The position numbers and the translations under genes are program-made. A stretch of DNA of 64,000 bases from Prolixibacter sp. NT017 (lineage in GTDB: Bacteria > Bacteroidota > Bacteroidia > Bacteroidales > Prolixibacteraceae), in contig NZ_BLAV01000001.1 of the NCBI RefSeq assembly GCF_009617875.1, forward strand, positions 5,022,001 through 5,086,000, given 5' to 3'. Shown here one piece after another: positions 36,148 to 45,968 of the stretch. Below the pieces are notes generated by a model. That model searched no databases. It worked only from the letters and a program-made list of their open reading frames with translations, and was not told the DNA's origin. Each line of letters opens with the position of its first letter. Positions within the stretch are counted from its first letter, which is position 1.

Positions 36148-38769
36148 ATGAATTCAAAAGAGATACGTCAAACATTTCTCGACTTTTTTGCATCGAAACA
36201 ACATCAGATTGTGTCCTCAGCACCGATGGTGGTGAAAAATGATCCAACGCTGATGTTTACCAATGCGGGGATGAACCAGTTCAAGGATATCTTCCTGGGG
36301 AATTCGCCGGTAAAATCGCCGAGGGTAGCGGATACACAGAAATGTTTGCGTGTTTCGGGTAAGCATAACGACCTGGAAGAGGTGGGACACGATACGTACC
36401 ACCACACAATGTTTGAGATGTTGGGTAACTGGTCTTTTGGCGATTACTTCAAAAAAGAAGCGGTCAACTGGGCATGGGAATTGCTCGTTGGCGAATTCAG
36501 GATTTCTCCCGAACGTTTGTATGCGACCGTATTTGAAGGCGATGAAACAGACGGTGTTGCAGCTGATGAAGAAGCACGTGGTTACTGGAAACAGTACTTG
36601 CCGGACGATCATATTCTGAATGGAAACAAGAAGGACAACTTCTGGGAAATGGGTGATACCGGACCGTGTGGCCCCTGCTCCGAGGTTCATGTTGACTTGC
36701 GTGACGAGCACGAACGTGCGAAGAAAGATGGACGTTTGCTGGTCAACAAAGATCATCCACAGGTGATTGAAATCTGGAACCTGGTGTTCATTCAGTATAA
36801 CCGGAAAGCTTCAGGTAAACTGGAAGAGTTGCCCGCCAAGCATGTCGACACCGGAATGGGCTTCGAACGCCTTTGTATGGTATTGCAGGGCAAGCAGTCG
36901 AATTACGATACCGACGTTTTCCAACCGATTATTAAAGAGTTGGGGAACCTGGCCGGTGTAAAATATGGCGATGACGATAAGACGGACATTGCCATGCGTG
37001 TAGTGGCCGACCACTTGCGTGCGATTGCTTTCTCCATCACCGATGGTCAGCTGCCATCGAATAACAAAGCGGGTTACGTTATCCGCCGGATTCTTCGCCG
37101 TGCAGTGCGTTATGGTTACACCTTCCTGAATTTCCGGAAGCCGTTTATTTTCCAGTTGGTCCCGGTTCTCATTCAGAATATGGGAGAAGCATTCCCGGAA
37201 TTGAAGAAGCAAGAGGAGCTGGTGACCAAGGTGATTCATGAAGAGGAAGAATCATTCCTACGCACGTTGGAAACCGGAATTCGCATGCTGGACAACATCG
37301 TCGAAGAGACTAAAAAGAACGAATATAAAGTAGTTAGCGGTAAGCTGGCTTTTGAATTGTACGATACCTTTGGCTTCCCGCTCGACCTGACCGAGTTGAT
37401 TCTCCGCGAAAACGATTTGGTCGTTAACCGGAAGGAGTTCAACGAGGCGATGGAAGCTCAGAAGAATCGTTCGCGGAATGCTACTCACCAGGAAACCGGC
37501 GACTGGATTCAACTGCAGGCCGATGATGAAGAGGAGTTCATCGGTTACGAGCATCTGGAGGCGAAGGTGAAAATTACGAGGTATCGCAAGGTGAAAGTGA
37601 AGAATAAAGAATCGTATCAACTGGTCTTCAACTTCACACCTTTCTACGCCGAATCGGGTGGTCAGGTTGGCGATACCGGCTACATCGAAGCAGACGGCAA
37701 GAAAATAAGTATTCTGGATACCCAGAAGGAAAATAACCTCATCATTCATTACGCGAAAGAGTTGCCAGCCGATCCATCGGCAACGTTTGTCGCGCATGTC
37801 GATAGCCGCAAACGGCAGTTGACAGCCAATAACCACTCGGCAACACACTTGCTGGACCACGTTCTGAGAGAAGTGCTGGGTGAGCATGTGGAGCAGAAAG
37901 GTTCATTGGTGAATGAAGATTACCTGCGTTTTGACTTTTCGCATTTTCAGAAGGTAACCGAAGAAGAGTTGGATGAAATTCAGCGTAAGGTGAACCATAT
38001 GATTCGAATGAACATAAAGCGCGAAGAGTTCCGGGCTGTGCCGATGCAGGAAGCGATGGACATGGGAGCGATTGCCTTGTTCGGTGAAAAATATGGCGAT
38101 TTGGTTCGTGTCATTCGTTTCGGCGATTCAACCGAGCTATGTGGAGGAACTCACGTGGAGGCTACCGGTGAAATCGGTTTGTTTACCATCGTTTCTGAAG
38201 GTTCCGTTTCGGCAGGCGTTCGACGGATTGAAGCCATTACGGCTGACCGTGCAGAACAGATGATGGTACAAAACCACAAAGTGCTGAAAGAAGTTTCGGG
38301 TATGCTGAATAATCCGAAGAATCTGAAAGTTTCGGTCGACGAATTCCTGAAGCGCAACAACGAGCTGACGAAGCAAATCGAAGCGTTCGAGAAGGAAGCG
38401 GTTGGTATCATGAAGCGCGACCTGTTGCGGGAAGTGCAAGACATTAATGGTGTGAGCTTTATCGCCCGTCAACTGGAAGTAAACAACTCGGCAATGCTGA
38501 AGGATTTGGCTTTCCAGCTGAAAGGGGAAATCGACAATTTGTTCCTCGTACTGGCGGCTGAGATTGATGGTAAAGCCAATCTACATATCATGATTTCCGA
38601 TGCTTTGGTGAAGGAACGTGGTTTCAACGCCGGCAAACTAATTCGCGATTTGGCGAAGCATGTGAAAGGCGGCGGTGGCGGACAGCCATTCTACGCAACG
38701 GCCGGCGGAAAAGAACCTGCAGGAATTCCAACTGTATTGGAGGAAGCATCCAATTTGGTGAATCAGTAA
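36148..38769 (+). CDS. alaS: Alanine--tRNA ligase
   Basis: Class II aminoacyl-tRNA synthetase with editing domain. The catalytic core has [29 protein letters not shown] and [13 protein letters not shown]; the editing site is HSATH ([10 protein letters not shown]) with the distal [13 protein letters not shown]; the C-terminal oligomerisation region contains [15 protein letters not shown]. 873 residues from ATG 36148; a TTG two codons earlier is less likely. Stands alone with its own terminator. Confidence 0.97.
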   Translation: MNSKEIRQTFLDFFASKQHQIVSSAPMVVKNDPTLMFTNAGMNQFKDIFLGNSPVKSPRVADTQKCLRVSGKHNDLEEVGHDTYHHTMFEMLGNWSFGDYFKKEAVNWAWELLVGEFRISPERLYATVFEGDETDGVAADEEARGYWKQYLPDDHILNGNKKDNFWEMGDTGPCGPCSEVHVDLRDEHERAKKDGRLLVNKDHPQVIEIWNLVFIQYNRKASGKLEELPAKHVDTGMGFERLCMVLQGKQSNYDTDVFQPIIKELGNLAGVKYGDDDKTDIAMRVVADHLRAIAFSITDGQLPSNNKAGYVIRRILRRAVRYGYTFLNFRKPFIFQLVPVLIQNMGEAFPELKKQEELVTKVIHEEEESFLRTLETGIRMLDNIVEETKKNEYKVVSGKLAFELYDTFGFPLDLTELILRENDLVVNRKEFNEAMEAQKNRSRNATHQETGDWIQLQADDEEEFIGYEHLEAKVKITRYRKVKVKNKESYQLVFNFTPFYAESGGQVGDTGYIEADGKKISILDTQKENNLIIHYAKELPADPSATFVAHVDSRKRQLTANNHSATHLLDHVLREVLGEHVEQKGSLVNEDYLRFDFSHFQKVTEEELDEIQRKVNHMIRMNIKREEFRAVPMQEAMDMGAIALFGEKYGDLVRVIRFGDSTELCGGTHVEATGEIGLFTIVSEGSVSAGVRRIEAITADRAEQMMVQNHKVLKEVSGMLNNPKNLKVSVDEFLKRNNELTKQIEAFEKEAVGIMKRDLLREVQDINGVSFIARQLEVNNSAMLKDLAFQLKGEIDNLFLVLAAEIDGKANLHIMISDALVKERGFNAGKLIRDLAKHVKGGGGGQPFYATAGGKEPAGIPTVLEEASNLVNQ

Positions 38770-38795
38770 GCAAGATTAGTAAAGATATTAGATGA

Positions 38796-38822
38796 AAGGC
38801 TGCCTGTTACGGGCAGCTTTTT
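38796..38822 (+). terminator. Terminator of alaS
   Basis: Stem GCTGCC (38799-38804) and GGCAGC (38812-38817), extended by A-T and G-U pairs, followed by TTTTT. Confidence 0.82.
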
Positions 38823-38927
38823 CTGTATGAAGGGGGGAAGTTTTAAGAAAAAGAAAATTATTTCAGCCGAAGCGGTATCTCACTTATCGTCTTAAATACA
38901 GGTACTTTTAGTTATTTATATATGTTT

Positions 38928-38935
38928 TAAATTTG
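38928..38935 (+). promoter_or_regulatory. Candidate -7 element for the acyl-CoA synthetase pair
   Basis: TAAATTTG, a full match to TAnnTTTG, 111 bp before the first ATG. The -33 position has TTTTAG in place of TTG. Confidence 0.4.
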
Positions 38936-39045
38936 GAGCATGCCGCAGAATCTCATATTTCATACTGAGATAAAGCCGCGCAGATACTATTTTTGTCGGG
39001 TGCAGAGACCTGCCTTTTGTAAATTGAACTAAACCAGTAAGGATA

Positions 39046-40836
39046 ATGAAAGTGACAAGAACATTTGATCTGCTCGATCGGATGGCCGCCAACTTTGATA
39101 AAGAGGTAATCATTGCCGGCAAACAGGATGGGACGTGGAAAACATACAGCACCCGGCAATACATCGAAAAGGTCAATCATTTTAGTTATGGTTTGTTGGC
39201 TTTGGGAATAAAACCCGGCGACAAAATTGTCACAGTTTCCAATAGTCGTCCCGAATGGAATATCATGGATATGGGGATGGCGCAGGTTGGAGCCGTTCAT
39301 GTCGCCCTTTATCCGAACCTGACAGAAGAAGAATATACTTACCTGCTTGCTCATTCCGATTGTCGTGCTGTGGTGGTCGGAAACCGTACTATGTACAACC
39401 GCCTGAAGAAAGTAGCCGATGCATCTGAAAATGTGGAATTCTTTTTCACGATCGATGATATCGACAGTGAGCGTAGCCTGTCAGAAATCTGCGTGTTGGG
39501 AGAGAAGCATCAGGACGAATACAAAGAAGAGGTTGAACGCATTAAGAGTGGCATTACAGAGGAGGATTTACTTTCCATTATTTATACTTCCGGAACGACC
39601 GGAACCGCCAAAGGCGTTATGCTGGCTCACCGGAGTGTGGTGACAAATGCTGTTGCCACTTCATCGAGGAATAAAGTGGATGAGAACGATAAAGCCATCA
39701 GTTTTCTTCCGCTTTGCCACATCTACGAGCGCATGATCAATTACCATTACCAGTACAAAGGCGTCAGCATTTATTATGCGCAAAACCTGGGGACGGTGGT
39801 AAATGATTTGCGTGAGGTGAAAGCCGATACGTTCACTACGGTACCTCGTTTCCTGGAAAAGGTATATGATAATATCATCGCCAAAGGGAAAGATTTGACA
39901 GGCATCAAAAAATCGATCTTTTTCTGGGCGGTCCGGCTCGGTGAGAAATTCGATCCATCGAAGAACTACGGACCCTTTTACCGTTTCAAACTGAAGATGG
40001 CCCACAAACTGATTTTCGACAAGTGGCGTGCAGCACTTGGCGGGAAAATTCGGGTCATTATTACCGGCGGAGCGGCTATGCAGGAACGATTGGGAAGAAT
40101 TTTCTCGGCAACGGGAATCAGCATCCAGGAAGGTTACGGACTGACCGAAACCGGACCGGTGATTGCAGTTAATGGCTGGGAAAAAGAAGAGAAGATGATA
40201 GGTACTGTTGGTCCTGTTCTGGAAGGTGTAGATTGCCGGATTGCTGAAGATGGGGAGATTTTGTGTAAAGGCCCTAATGTGATGTTGGGTTATTACAAAG
40301 ATCCGGAATATACCGCAGAGGTGGTCGATAAAGATGGTTGGTTCCACACCGGTGATATCGGGACGTTGATTGATGGCAAGTTTCTGAAGATTACTGACCG
40401 GAAGAAATCAATTTTCAAGCTTTCGGCCGGAAAATATATTGCACCGCAGGTGATTGAGAACAAACTCAAAGCTTCCGGTTTTATCGAGCAGGCCTTGGTG
40501 GTTGGGATGAACGAGAAGTTCGCGGCGGCATTGGTTTCGCCAGCCTTCGATTACCTGCATTTCTGGGCTGCTAAGCACAAGATAAACTATCGTGATAACG
40601 AAGAGCTGATACAGAATCCGGCGACGATTGACCGGATTCAAAAAGAGGTGACTTTGATAAATCAAACCTTAGCTCCTCACGAGCAAATCAAAAAAATAAA
40701 AGTGGTGGCCGATGAGTGGACCCCGGCAACAGGAGAGTTGTCGCAAACGCTGAAAGTGAAGAGGGATGTGTTGATTGAAAAATACCAGGCTGAGCTGGAA
40801 GAAATATTCGGTCATCCGCACAACGCCCGCCAATAA
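39046..40836 (+). CDS. Long-chain acyl-CoA synthetase, copy 1
   Basis: AMP-forming ligase activating long-chain fatty acids. ATP/AMP motif YTSGTTGTAKGVML near residue 185, GYGLTETGPV near 365, GDIG and the linker KITDRKKSIFKLSAGKYI near 445-462. 596 residues, the size of the bacterial FAA1-like group. It is followed after 28 bp by a paralogue with the same domain order (TRTFDLLD opens both), clearly a tandem duplication. Likely roles are fatty-acid salvage or lipid remodelling; chain preference cannot be read. Confidence 0.92.
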   Translation: MKVTRTFDLLDRMAANFDKEVIIAGKQDGTWKTYSTRQYIEKVNHFSYGLLALGIKPGDKIVTVSNSRPEWNIMDMGMAQVGAVHVALYPNLTEEEYTYLLAHSDCRAVVVGNRTMYNRLKKVADASENVEFFFTIDDIDSERSLSEICVLGEKHQDEYKEEVERIKSGITEEDLLSIIYTSGTTGTAKGVMLAHRSVVTNAVATSSRNKVDENDKAISFLPLCHIYERMINYHYQYKGVSIYYAQNLGTVVNDLREVKADTFTTVPRFLEKVYDNIIAKGKDLTGIKKSIFFWAVRLGEKFDPSKNYGPFYRFKLKMAHKLIFDKWRAALGGKIRVIITGGAAMQERLGRIFSATGISIQEGYGLTETGPVIAVNGWEKEEKMIGTVGPVLEGVDCRIAEDGEILCKGPNVMLGYYKDPEYTAEVVDKDGWFHTGDIGTLIDGKFLKITDRKKSIFKLSAGKYIAPQVIENKLKASGFIEQALVVGMNEKFAAALVSPAFDYLHFWAAKHKINYRDNEELIQNPATIDRIQKEVTLINQTLAPHEQIKKIKVVADEWTPATGELSQTLKVKRDVLIEKYQAELEEIFGHPHNARQ

Positions 40837-40864
40837 TTCGATAACGATTTCAGAACTACAATAA

Positions 40865-42646
40865 ATGAGTGCAGTAACACGTACATTCGATCTCCTCGAT
40901 CACTGTTTGAAGAATTTTCCGCGCGAAGATGCTCTTTGCCGGAAAGAGGGAAACGAATGGAAAAAGTACAGTACAGAAGAATATGCCCGTCATGCCTACC
41001 TGCTTGCTTACGGCTTAATGGCTTTGGGCCTGAGACGAGGCGACAAGGTGGCAACCGTAAGCAGTAACCGTCCCGAGTGGAGTTTTCTCGACATGGGACT
41101 GTCGTTGTCTGGCGGCGTGCATGTTCCCATTTACCCAACCATCAGCGAAGAGGAGTACCGGTATATTCTGGCTCACTCCGGGGCCCGTTTCCTGTTTGTC
41201 TCCGATGCGAAGATGTATGAAAAATTGAAGCCACTGGCTGATGAGCTGGAGTCAATCGAAGAGATATTCTCGTTTAACGAAGTGGAAGGAGCGCGGCACA
41301 TCAGTGAAATTTATTCGCTGGGCGAAACCAATGAGAGCCATTTCCGAGGAGTAGTCGGCGAGCTGAAAAACAGCATGAGCGAGGATGAAATCGCAACACT
41401 CATTTATACTTCGGGTACAACCGGGAAACCCAAAGGGGTGATGCTGTCGCACAAAAATTTAGTGTCCAATTTTAAGGCGCATGCGCAGAATCACGAACTG
41501 GGAGAGCAGCACCGGGTCATTTCATTTTTACCCCTTTGCCATGTGTACGAGCGGTCGATGAACTACCATTTCCAGTACAAAGGGATGGGAGTTTATTACG
41601 TCGAAAGCATTGCTCAGATTATGCCGGCGGTAAAAGAGGTGAAGCCTCATCTCTTCAACACGGTGCCTCGTTTGCTGGAGCGTATTTACGACGGTATTAT
41701 TGGAAAAGGGGAACAACTGACCGGAATCAAACGCAAAATATTTTTCTGGGCGCTTGGCCTGACTGAACGGTTCGATTACCAGGTGAAATTTGGCCCGGGA
41801 TATCGTCTGAAGCTGGCTATTGCCGACAAACTGGTTTTCTCGAAATGGAGAGCGGCACTTGGCGGAAATGTGCATTACATTGTTTCGGGCGGGGCAGCCT
41901 TGCAGGAACGAATTGCCCGTGTATTTGGCGCAGCGAAAATCTGCACGCTCGAAGGTTACGGTTTAACAGAAACCTCACCGGTCATCGCGGTAGCGAACCC
42001 GGCTACCGGCGAACTGAAAATTGGCACCAATGGTCCGGTTCTTCCGGGAGTGGAAGTTCGGATTGCCGACGACGGAGAAATCCTTGTGAAAGGGCCGAAC
42101 GTCATGCAGGGATATTACAAAGAACCGGAGATGACCCGGGAGGTGATTGACGACGAAGGATGGTTCCATACCGGCGATGTGGGAACATTAGTTGAAGGAA
42201 AATATCTGAAAATTACCGATCGAAAGAAGGAAATTTTTAAATTGTCGGGCGGAAAATACATCGCGCCGCAGATGATCGAGAATAAATTCAAGGAATCTCT
42301 CTTCATCGAGCAGATGATGGTGATTGGTGAAAACCAGAAATTTGCCAGTGCGCTGATTTCTCCTAATTTTGATTTTCTGCACGACTGGTGTGCCGAACGG
42401 AAGATTCACTTTCATGATAATAAAGAGTTGGTTCGGACACCGGAAGTGATGAATCAATACCGGAAAGTGGTTCGCGAAATCAATAAGGTTTTGGGACAGC
42501 ACGAGGAAATCAAACGTTTCCGGTTGGTTTGTGAAGCCTGGTCGCCACAGTCGGGCGAGTTGTCACAAACATTGAAGCTGCGACGTAAGTTTGTGGCGCA
42601 GAAGTACAAGAAGTTGATTGACGATATTTACAATAACCCGGTGTAG
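40865..42646 (+). CDS. Long-chain acyl-CoA synthetase, copy 2
   Basis: Paralogue of the preceding gene, 593 residues, with YTSGTTGKPKGVMLSHKN, GYGLTETSPV and KITDRKKEIFKLSGGKYI. It keeps the canonical Lys after the Gly-Thr loop (GKPKG) where copy 1 has GTAKG. Both share the HVYERSMNYHFQYKG-type segment. Co-transcribed, the two may have split substrate range or condition of use; this is inference. Confidence 0.92.
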   Translation: MSAVTRTFDLLDHCLKNFPREDALCRKEGNEWKKYSTEEYARHAYLLAYGLMALGLRRGDKVATVSSNRPEWSFLDMGLSLSGGVHVPIYPTISEEEYRYILAHSGARFLFVSDAKMYEKLKPLADELESIEEIFSFNEVEGARHISEIYSLGETNESHFRGVVGELKNSMSEDEIATLIYTSGTTGKPKGVMLSHKNLVSNFKAHAQNHELGEQHRVISFLPLCHVYERSMNYHFQYKGMGVYYVESIAQIMPAVKEVKPHLFNTVPRLLERIYDGIIGKGEQLTGIKRKIFFWALGLTERFDYQVKFGPGYRLKLAIADKLVFSKWRAALGGNVHYIVSGGAALQERIARVFGAAKICTLEGYGLTETSPVIAVANPATGELKIGTNGPVLPGVEVRIADDGEILVKGPNVMQGYYKEPEMTREVIDDEGWFHTGDVGTLVEGKYLKITDRKKEIFKLSGGKYIAPQMIENKFKESLFIEQMMVIGENQKFASALISPNFDFLHDWCAERKIHFHDNKELVRTPEVMNQYRKVVREINKVLGQHEEIKRFRLVCEAWSPQSGELSQTLKLRRKFVAQKYKKLIDDIYNNPV

Positions 42647-42681
42647 TAGCCGGTGACTAAATCCAACCTATCATTTATTCT

Positions 42682-42714
42682 GAAGGGAAGATTCATTATC
42701 CGGATCTTCCCTTC
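42682..42714 (+). terminator. Hairpin after the acyl-CoA synthetase pair
   Basis: Perfect 11-bp stem GAAGGGAAGAT (42682-42692) and ATCTTCCCTTC (42704-42714) with an 11-nt loop. The T tract after it is weak. Confidence 0.6.
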
Positions 42715-42913
42715 TGTATGTGTAAAACTTTTAGCGACGGTTGGAGTTGAATAGTATAGGAGTGGTAGTTTTCAGAAAAACAGCATCTTTTTTTCTGATT
42801 ATGTAAAAATCAATCTTTATTAACGATCGGGTTTTACAGCTAATCCATTACTTTTGTCAGGTTAAAGAGAGTTGCTTTCATAGTACTTGCTTTACCGAAT
42901 AATCCAGTATGCA

Positions 42914-43795
42914 ATGGAGAAAATTTTAATAACCGGTGCCACGGGGAATGTAGGGTTGGCAACGCTGAAGTATTTAGGCGAAAAAAATCTGCCCGGAGTA
43001 GAATTGCTTGCTGCCGTTCGGGATGAGGAACGTGCACATCATGATATTGGGGCAGGGAATTGCCATTTCATCCCGTTCGAGTTTGACGAACCTTCGACCT
43101 ATGCAGCTGCACTCGAGGGCGTAACAAAGATTTTGCTGGTCAGGCCACATCAACTTTCGGATGTGTCGAAATATATTTACCCGTTTTTAGATGAAGCGGC
43201 CCGCCGCGGGGTGAAGCAAATCGTTTTCTTATCGGTCATTGGTGCGGAGCGGAATAAATTGCTTCCTCATTACAAGATTGAGAACTACCTGCTGAACCTG
43301 GGAGTTAGTTACACATTTGTGCGGCCCTGCTTCTTTATGCAAAATCTCACGACCATTCACCGAAGAGAGATTCTGGAAAATAACAAGGTGTATATCCCCG
43401 CCGGAAATACGCCGGTCAACTACATCGATGTGCGCGACGTGGCCGAAGTGATGGGACGGGTGCTCACCGAGCCGGGCCACGAAAATATGACGTATGAGAT
43501 TACCGGCTCGCAAACCATGACTTACTATGAACTGGTGGGAATTCTGTCTTCGGTTCTCGACCGGGAAATTCGTTATCCCCGCCCCAGTACGCTGATGTTT
43601 ATGCGGCAGAAAATTCGGGAGAAAAAGCCGCTGTCATTTGTGAAGGTAATGAGCCTGTTGTACAGTGGCGCGCGAAATGGAAAGATGAATCTGGTAACCG
43701 AAGATTTTCAACGGCTGACGGGTCGTTACCCCATTGATTTCAAAACTTTTGCCAACGAATACAAGCAAAAGTGGATAAAGCAGGAAAAGAAATAA
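42914..43795 (+). CDS. NAD(P)-binding NmrA/SDR-type protein
   Basis: Rossmann-fold protein with ITGATGNVGLATLKYL at the N-terminus and a typical atypical-SDR course: RPHQLSDV, IVFLSVIGAERN, YTFVRPCFFMQNL, NYIDVRDVAEVMGRVL. The catalytic Tyr-Lys pair of classical SDRs is replaced, as in NmrA-like or NAD(P)H:quinone reductase type 2 members; substrate unknown. Start ATG 42914 puts the glycine motif at the expected place (293 residues); the frame continues upstream to a TTG that is not favoured. Confidence 0.87.
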   Translation: MEKILITGATGNVGLATLKYLGEKNLPGVELLAAVRDEERAHHDIGAGNCHFIPFEFDEPSTYAAALEGVTKILLVRPHQLSDVSKYIYPFLDEAARRGVKQIVFLSVIGAERNKLLPHYKIENYLLNLGVSYTFVRPCFFMQNLTTIHRREILENNKVYIPAGNTPVNYIDVRDVAEVMGRVLTEPGHENMTYEITGSQTMTYYELVGILSSVLDREIRYPRPSTLMFMRQKIREKKPLSFVKVMSLLYSGARNGKMNLVTEDFQRLTGRYPIDFKTFANEYKQKWIKQEKK

Positions 43796-43809
43796 AATCA
43801 GATAAATCG

Positions 43810-43835
43810 AAGCCGGTCAGTGAACCGGCTTTTTT
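43810..43835 (+). terminator. Terminator of the NmrA/SDR-type gene
   Basis: Stem AAGCCGGT (43810-43817) and ACCGGCTT (43824-43831) followed by a T run. Confidence 0.88.
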
Positions 43836-43840
43836 GTGCT

Positions 43841-43877
43841 ACAACTTTTCCAAAGTTTCGAACTTTGGAAAAGTTGT
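43841..43877. repeat. Perfect 17-bp inverted repeat
   Basis: Arms 43841-43857 and 43861-43877 are exact complements (left arm opens ACAACTTTTCC) around a TCG loop. It follows directly after a complete terminator, so a second terminator is not needed; it may be a dispersed palindromic element or 3'-end element for the convergent SEC-C gene. Confidence 0.85.
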
Positions 43878-43926
43878 TTACAGCATATTTTTAAATAACT
43901 CTAAGACCTCGTGGTAGAATTCTCTT

Positions 43927-43997
43927 CATCCCGGCAGGGATGACATGTTGTTAGCAAGGTGGCGTTTGATTTATCCATGCGACTCCGGCCGGAGTCG
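43927..43997. repeat. Two further palindromes: CATCCC-GGCA-GGGATG and an 18-bp perfect palindrome
   Basis: CATCCC (43927-43932) pairs with GGGATG (43937-43942). CGACTCCGG and CCGGAGTCG form an uninterrupted 18-bp palindrome at 43980-43997. Together with the inverted repeat at 43841 they resemble the palindromic intergenic elements found dispersed in Bacteroidota genomes. No reading frame crosses them. Confidence 0.7.
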
Positions 43998-44078
43998 TAT
44001 CGCGTTTTTCGTTTTGCAGCTCTAACAATATATGACTCCTCCGGAATTCTTTCTGAGATATCCTCTGGCTTTTCTATT

Positions 44079-44924
44079 TCAATTTCCCTGAATCTTCTTC
44101 ATACAGCAATGCTTGTATTTTTTCCCTGAACCGCAGGGACACAAATCGTTTCGACCCACGTTGCTGGTAATACCGGCCAGCATGGGTTTCTCGGTTTCGA
44201 AAAGAGGAGCCAGCTGTCGGTAATGGTTTTTCCACTCACCGCGCTGCAGATAATAGCTGTTTGGTTGCTTTTCCCCTTTTTTCAATACATCCAGCGCGTA
44301 AGCTATTTCCACCCGGATTCGGTTCTCTTCGGTTCCGGTCTGTGTGTGCTGTTCGTACTCTTTGTAGAAGTCCTGTAAGGCCGGTTCACATTCAGTCATC
44401 CCGGCCTCAGCTGCCTGAACGGCGAGCAGTTCCCGCCATTTGGTTTTCTTATTTTTCAGCAAAGCTGAAACCTTCTCAGCATGTGTGTTATCGGCGAAAG
44501 CCAGGCATTCGTACAGAAAAAGATAGGGCGTTTCGTGTTCTTCTTTTACCTCTTTCGCAACGGCATCCAGGAAGGTATCAATCACTTCCGGGAACTTTTC
44601 CGCCAGTAATCCCACCAGGTAAAGTCCCTGCTCGTTCAAAATGTCCCAGTCGGGCGCATCGGGTGTCGTGAAGAGTTTGACAACCGCATCGGCCGTTTTT
44701 GGGGTGGCATGGGCTTCCGCCAGAATCGCATACCAAAGGGGCAGATTGGAAAACTGACCATTCTTTTTCAGCATCAACGCTTCGTCGTAGGCATGTTCCA
44801 GGTGGAAAATAATCTTCTCTTCCAGCTCTTTGTCGGTTGGTTGATGGTACAGAAAATCCAGTGCTTCGAACGGAATTCCGTCTTGTGTTTTATGCAGAAT
44901 GGCCAGCGCCTCTTGGGTTGTCAT
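44079..44924 (-). CDS. SEC-C motif protein (DUF1186-like)
   Basis: A 281-residue soluble protein: helical N-terminal part resembling DUF1186 ([19 protein letters not shown]) and a C-terminal SEC-C zinc motif [16 protein letters not shown] like the one on SecA. The motif binds zinc and often ribosomes or SecB in other proteins; partner here unknown. Start at ATG 44924; the upstream TTG adds an unlikely 23 residues. A minus-strand -7-like TATCTTTG lies at 44946-44953, close enough for a 15-nt leader. Confidence 0.85.
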   Translation of the reverse strand: MTTQEALAILHKTQDGIPFEALDFLYHQPTDKELEEKIIFHLEHAYDEALMLKKNGQFSNLPLWYAILAEAHATPKTADAVVKLFTTPDAPDWDILNEQGLYLVGLLAEKFPEVIDTFLDAVAKEVKEEHETPYLFLYECLAFADNTHAEKVSALLKNKKTKWRELLAVQAAEAGMTECEPALQDFYKEYEQHTQTGTEENRIRVEIAYALDVLKKGEKQPNSYYLQRGEWKNHYRQLAPLFETEKPMLAGITSNVGRNDLCPCGSGKKYKHCCMKKIQGN

Positions 44925-45436
44925 GTCGATATGGTTTGATGGGGGCAAAGATAAAGGAATAAACAGAGTATGCCAGTTTTGCCATTCTTGCAACTCTATA
45001 TTCTCACCTTATCTCCATTTCATCCCGTCACCTTTTCTCCCGCTCACTAAAAACGACTTCCAACCATACTTTATGTTTCAAAAGAGCCTATGTTGGTTTC
45101 TAATTATCGACAAAGTGTTGGCAGACTGTTAAATTGAAAGTTGCAATTCTGCTGGATAACATGTTTATGGTCCGATTTTTTGATGAACGGTTCAAATTCT
45201 TCCGTGAATGATGCGATCTTTTCCGTGAACGTCACTTTCAATTTTTCTTTAGAGCTCAATTTGAGCGGTTTGCAGGCATGCTAATTTGGCGTTTTGCTTA
45301 ACATCATTTAATTTAACAAAACAAGCAGATAGAATCGAGCAAACTTCGCGGGGAAAGAAAAGTGCTGCACATCGACCGGAAAAAAAGACATGGAAAGTCC
45401 ATGCAATATAATAACTAAATTAAAAATCAAATCGAC
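44925..45436. other. Intergenic region between the SEC-C gene and a hypothetical gene
   Basis: Divergent, 512 bp, no convincing frame. The right part has a small hairpin CATGGA-AAG-TCCATG at 45389-45403, 34 bp before the next ATG. A near-duplicate of TTCCGTGAA appears at about 45200 and 45220. Nothing else was recognised. Confidence 0.5.
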
Positions 45437-45919
45437 ATGCCTAGTGAAGACTTATTGAAGGTGGTTTTTTCGCCCGAGGAGGCGGATACTATCAACCAGG
45501 GACTGGATGCTATTCTGTCAATCATTAACCCCAAAGCGCCAGTATTGTCTAACGAAGAGCGCCGCAAGTACGGTTCGGTCGCTGAGCACAACAAACTGGT
45601 CATAAACAAGGCGAAGTCCTACATGGCGCAATTTCCGCAATTCACACCGATCAAATTAGATGAAACGGAATTTGCCAACGATTATGAAAGCCGAACTTTC
45701 AGTGAATCGGTTTTGATGAGTATGGCCGACATCCAGCGGAAGCTAACCGACATCAAGATTCTGCTCGACCACGACAACTACCAGGCAGCCCTGATGTTTT
45801 ACCGCTCGGTGCGGTATCATGCTCAGGAAAAGGTGGCCAGCGCCATCCCTATCTACGATGACTTGAAGCAATATTTCACGCATTCGAGTCCGGAAGAAAG
45901 CGAGGAAGAAGCTGAATAA
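45437..45919 (+). CDS. Conserved-type hypothetical protein
   Basis: A 160-residue acidic soluble protein with no signal peptide or membrane helix. It appears mostly helical, starts MPSEDLLKVVFSPEEAD and ends in a Glu-rich tail (SPEESEEEAE). Its codon use resembles neighbouring core genes. It has its own strong terminator. I do not recognise the family; I assign no function. Confidence 0.75.
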   Translation: MPSEDLLKVVFSPEEADTINQGLDAILSIINPKAPVLSNEERRKYGSVAEHNKLVINKAKSYMAQFPQFTPIKLDETEFANDYESRTFSESVLMSMADIQRKLTDIKILLDHDNYQAALMFYRSVRYHAQEKVASAIPIYDDLKQYFTHSSPEESEEEAE

Positions 45920-45933
45920 AAGCTGATCATTTT

Positions 45934-45968
45934 AACCTGTCAGGGTTTCAAATCCTGACAGGTTTTTT
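45934..45968 (+). terminator. Terminator of the hypothetical gene
   Basis: Eleven-bp stem AACCTGTCAGG (45934-45944) and CCTGACAGGTT (45954-45964) followed by T residues. Confidence 0.9.

Noticed and set aside
43810..43877. Composite attachment site or integration scar
   Set aside because: There is no tRNA, integrase or direct repeat flanking it; the palindromes are explained as a terminator plus dispersed element.
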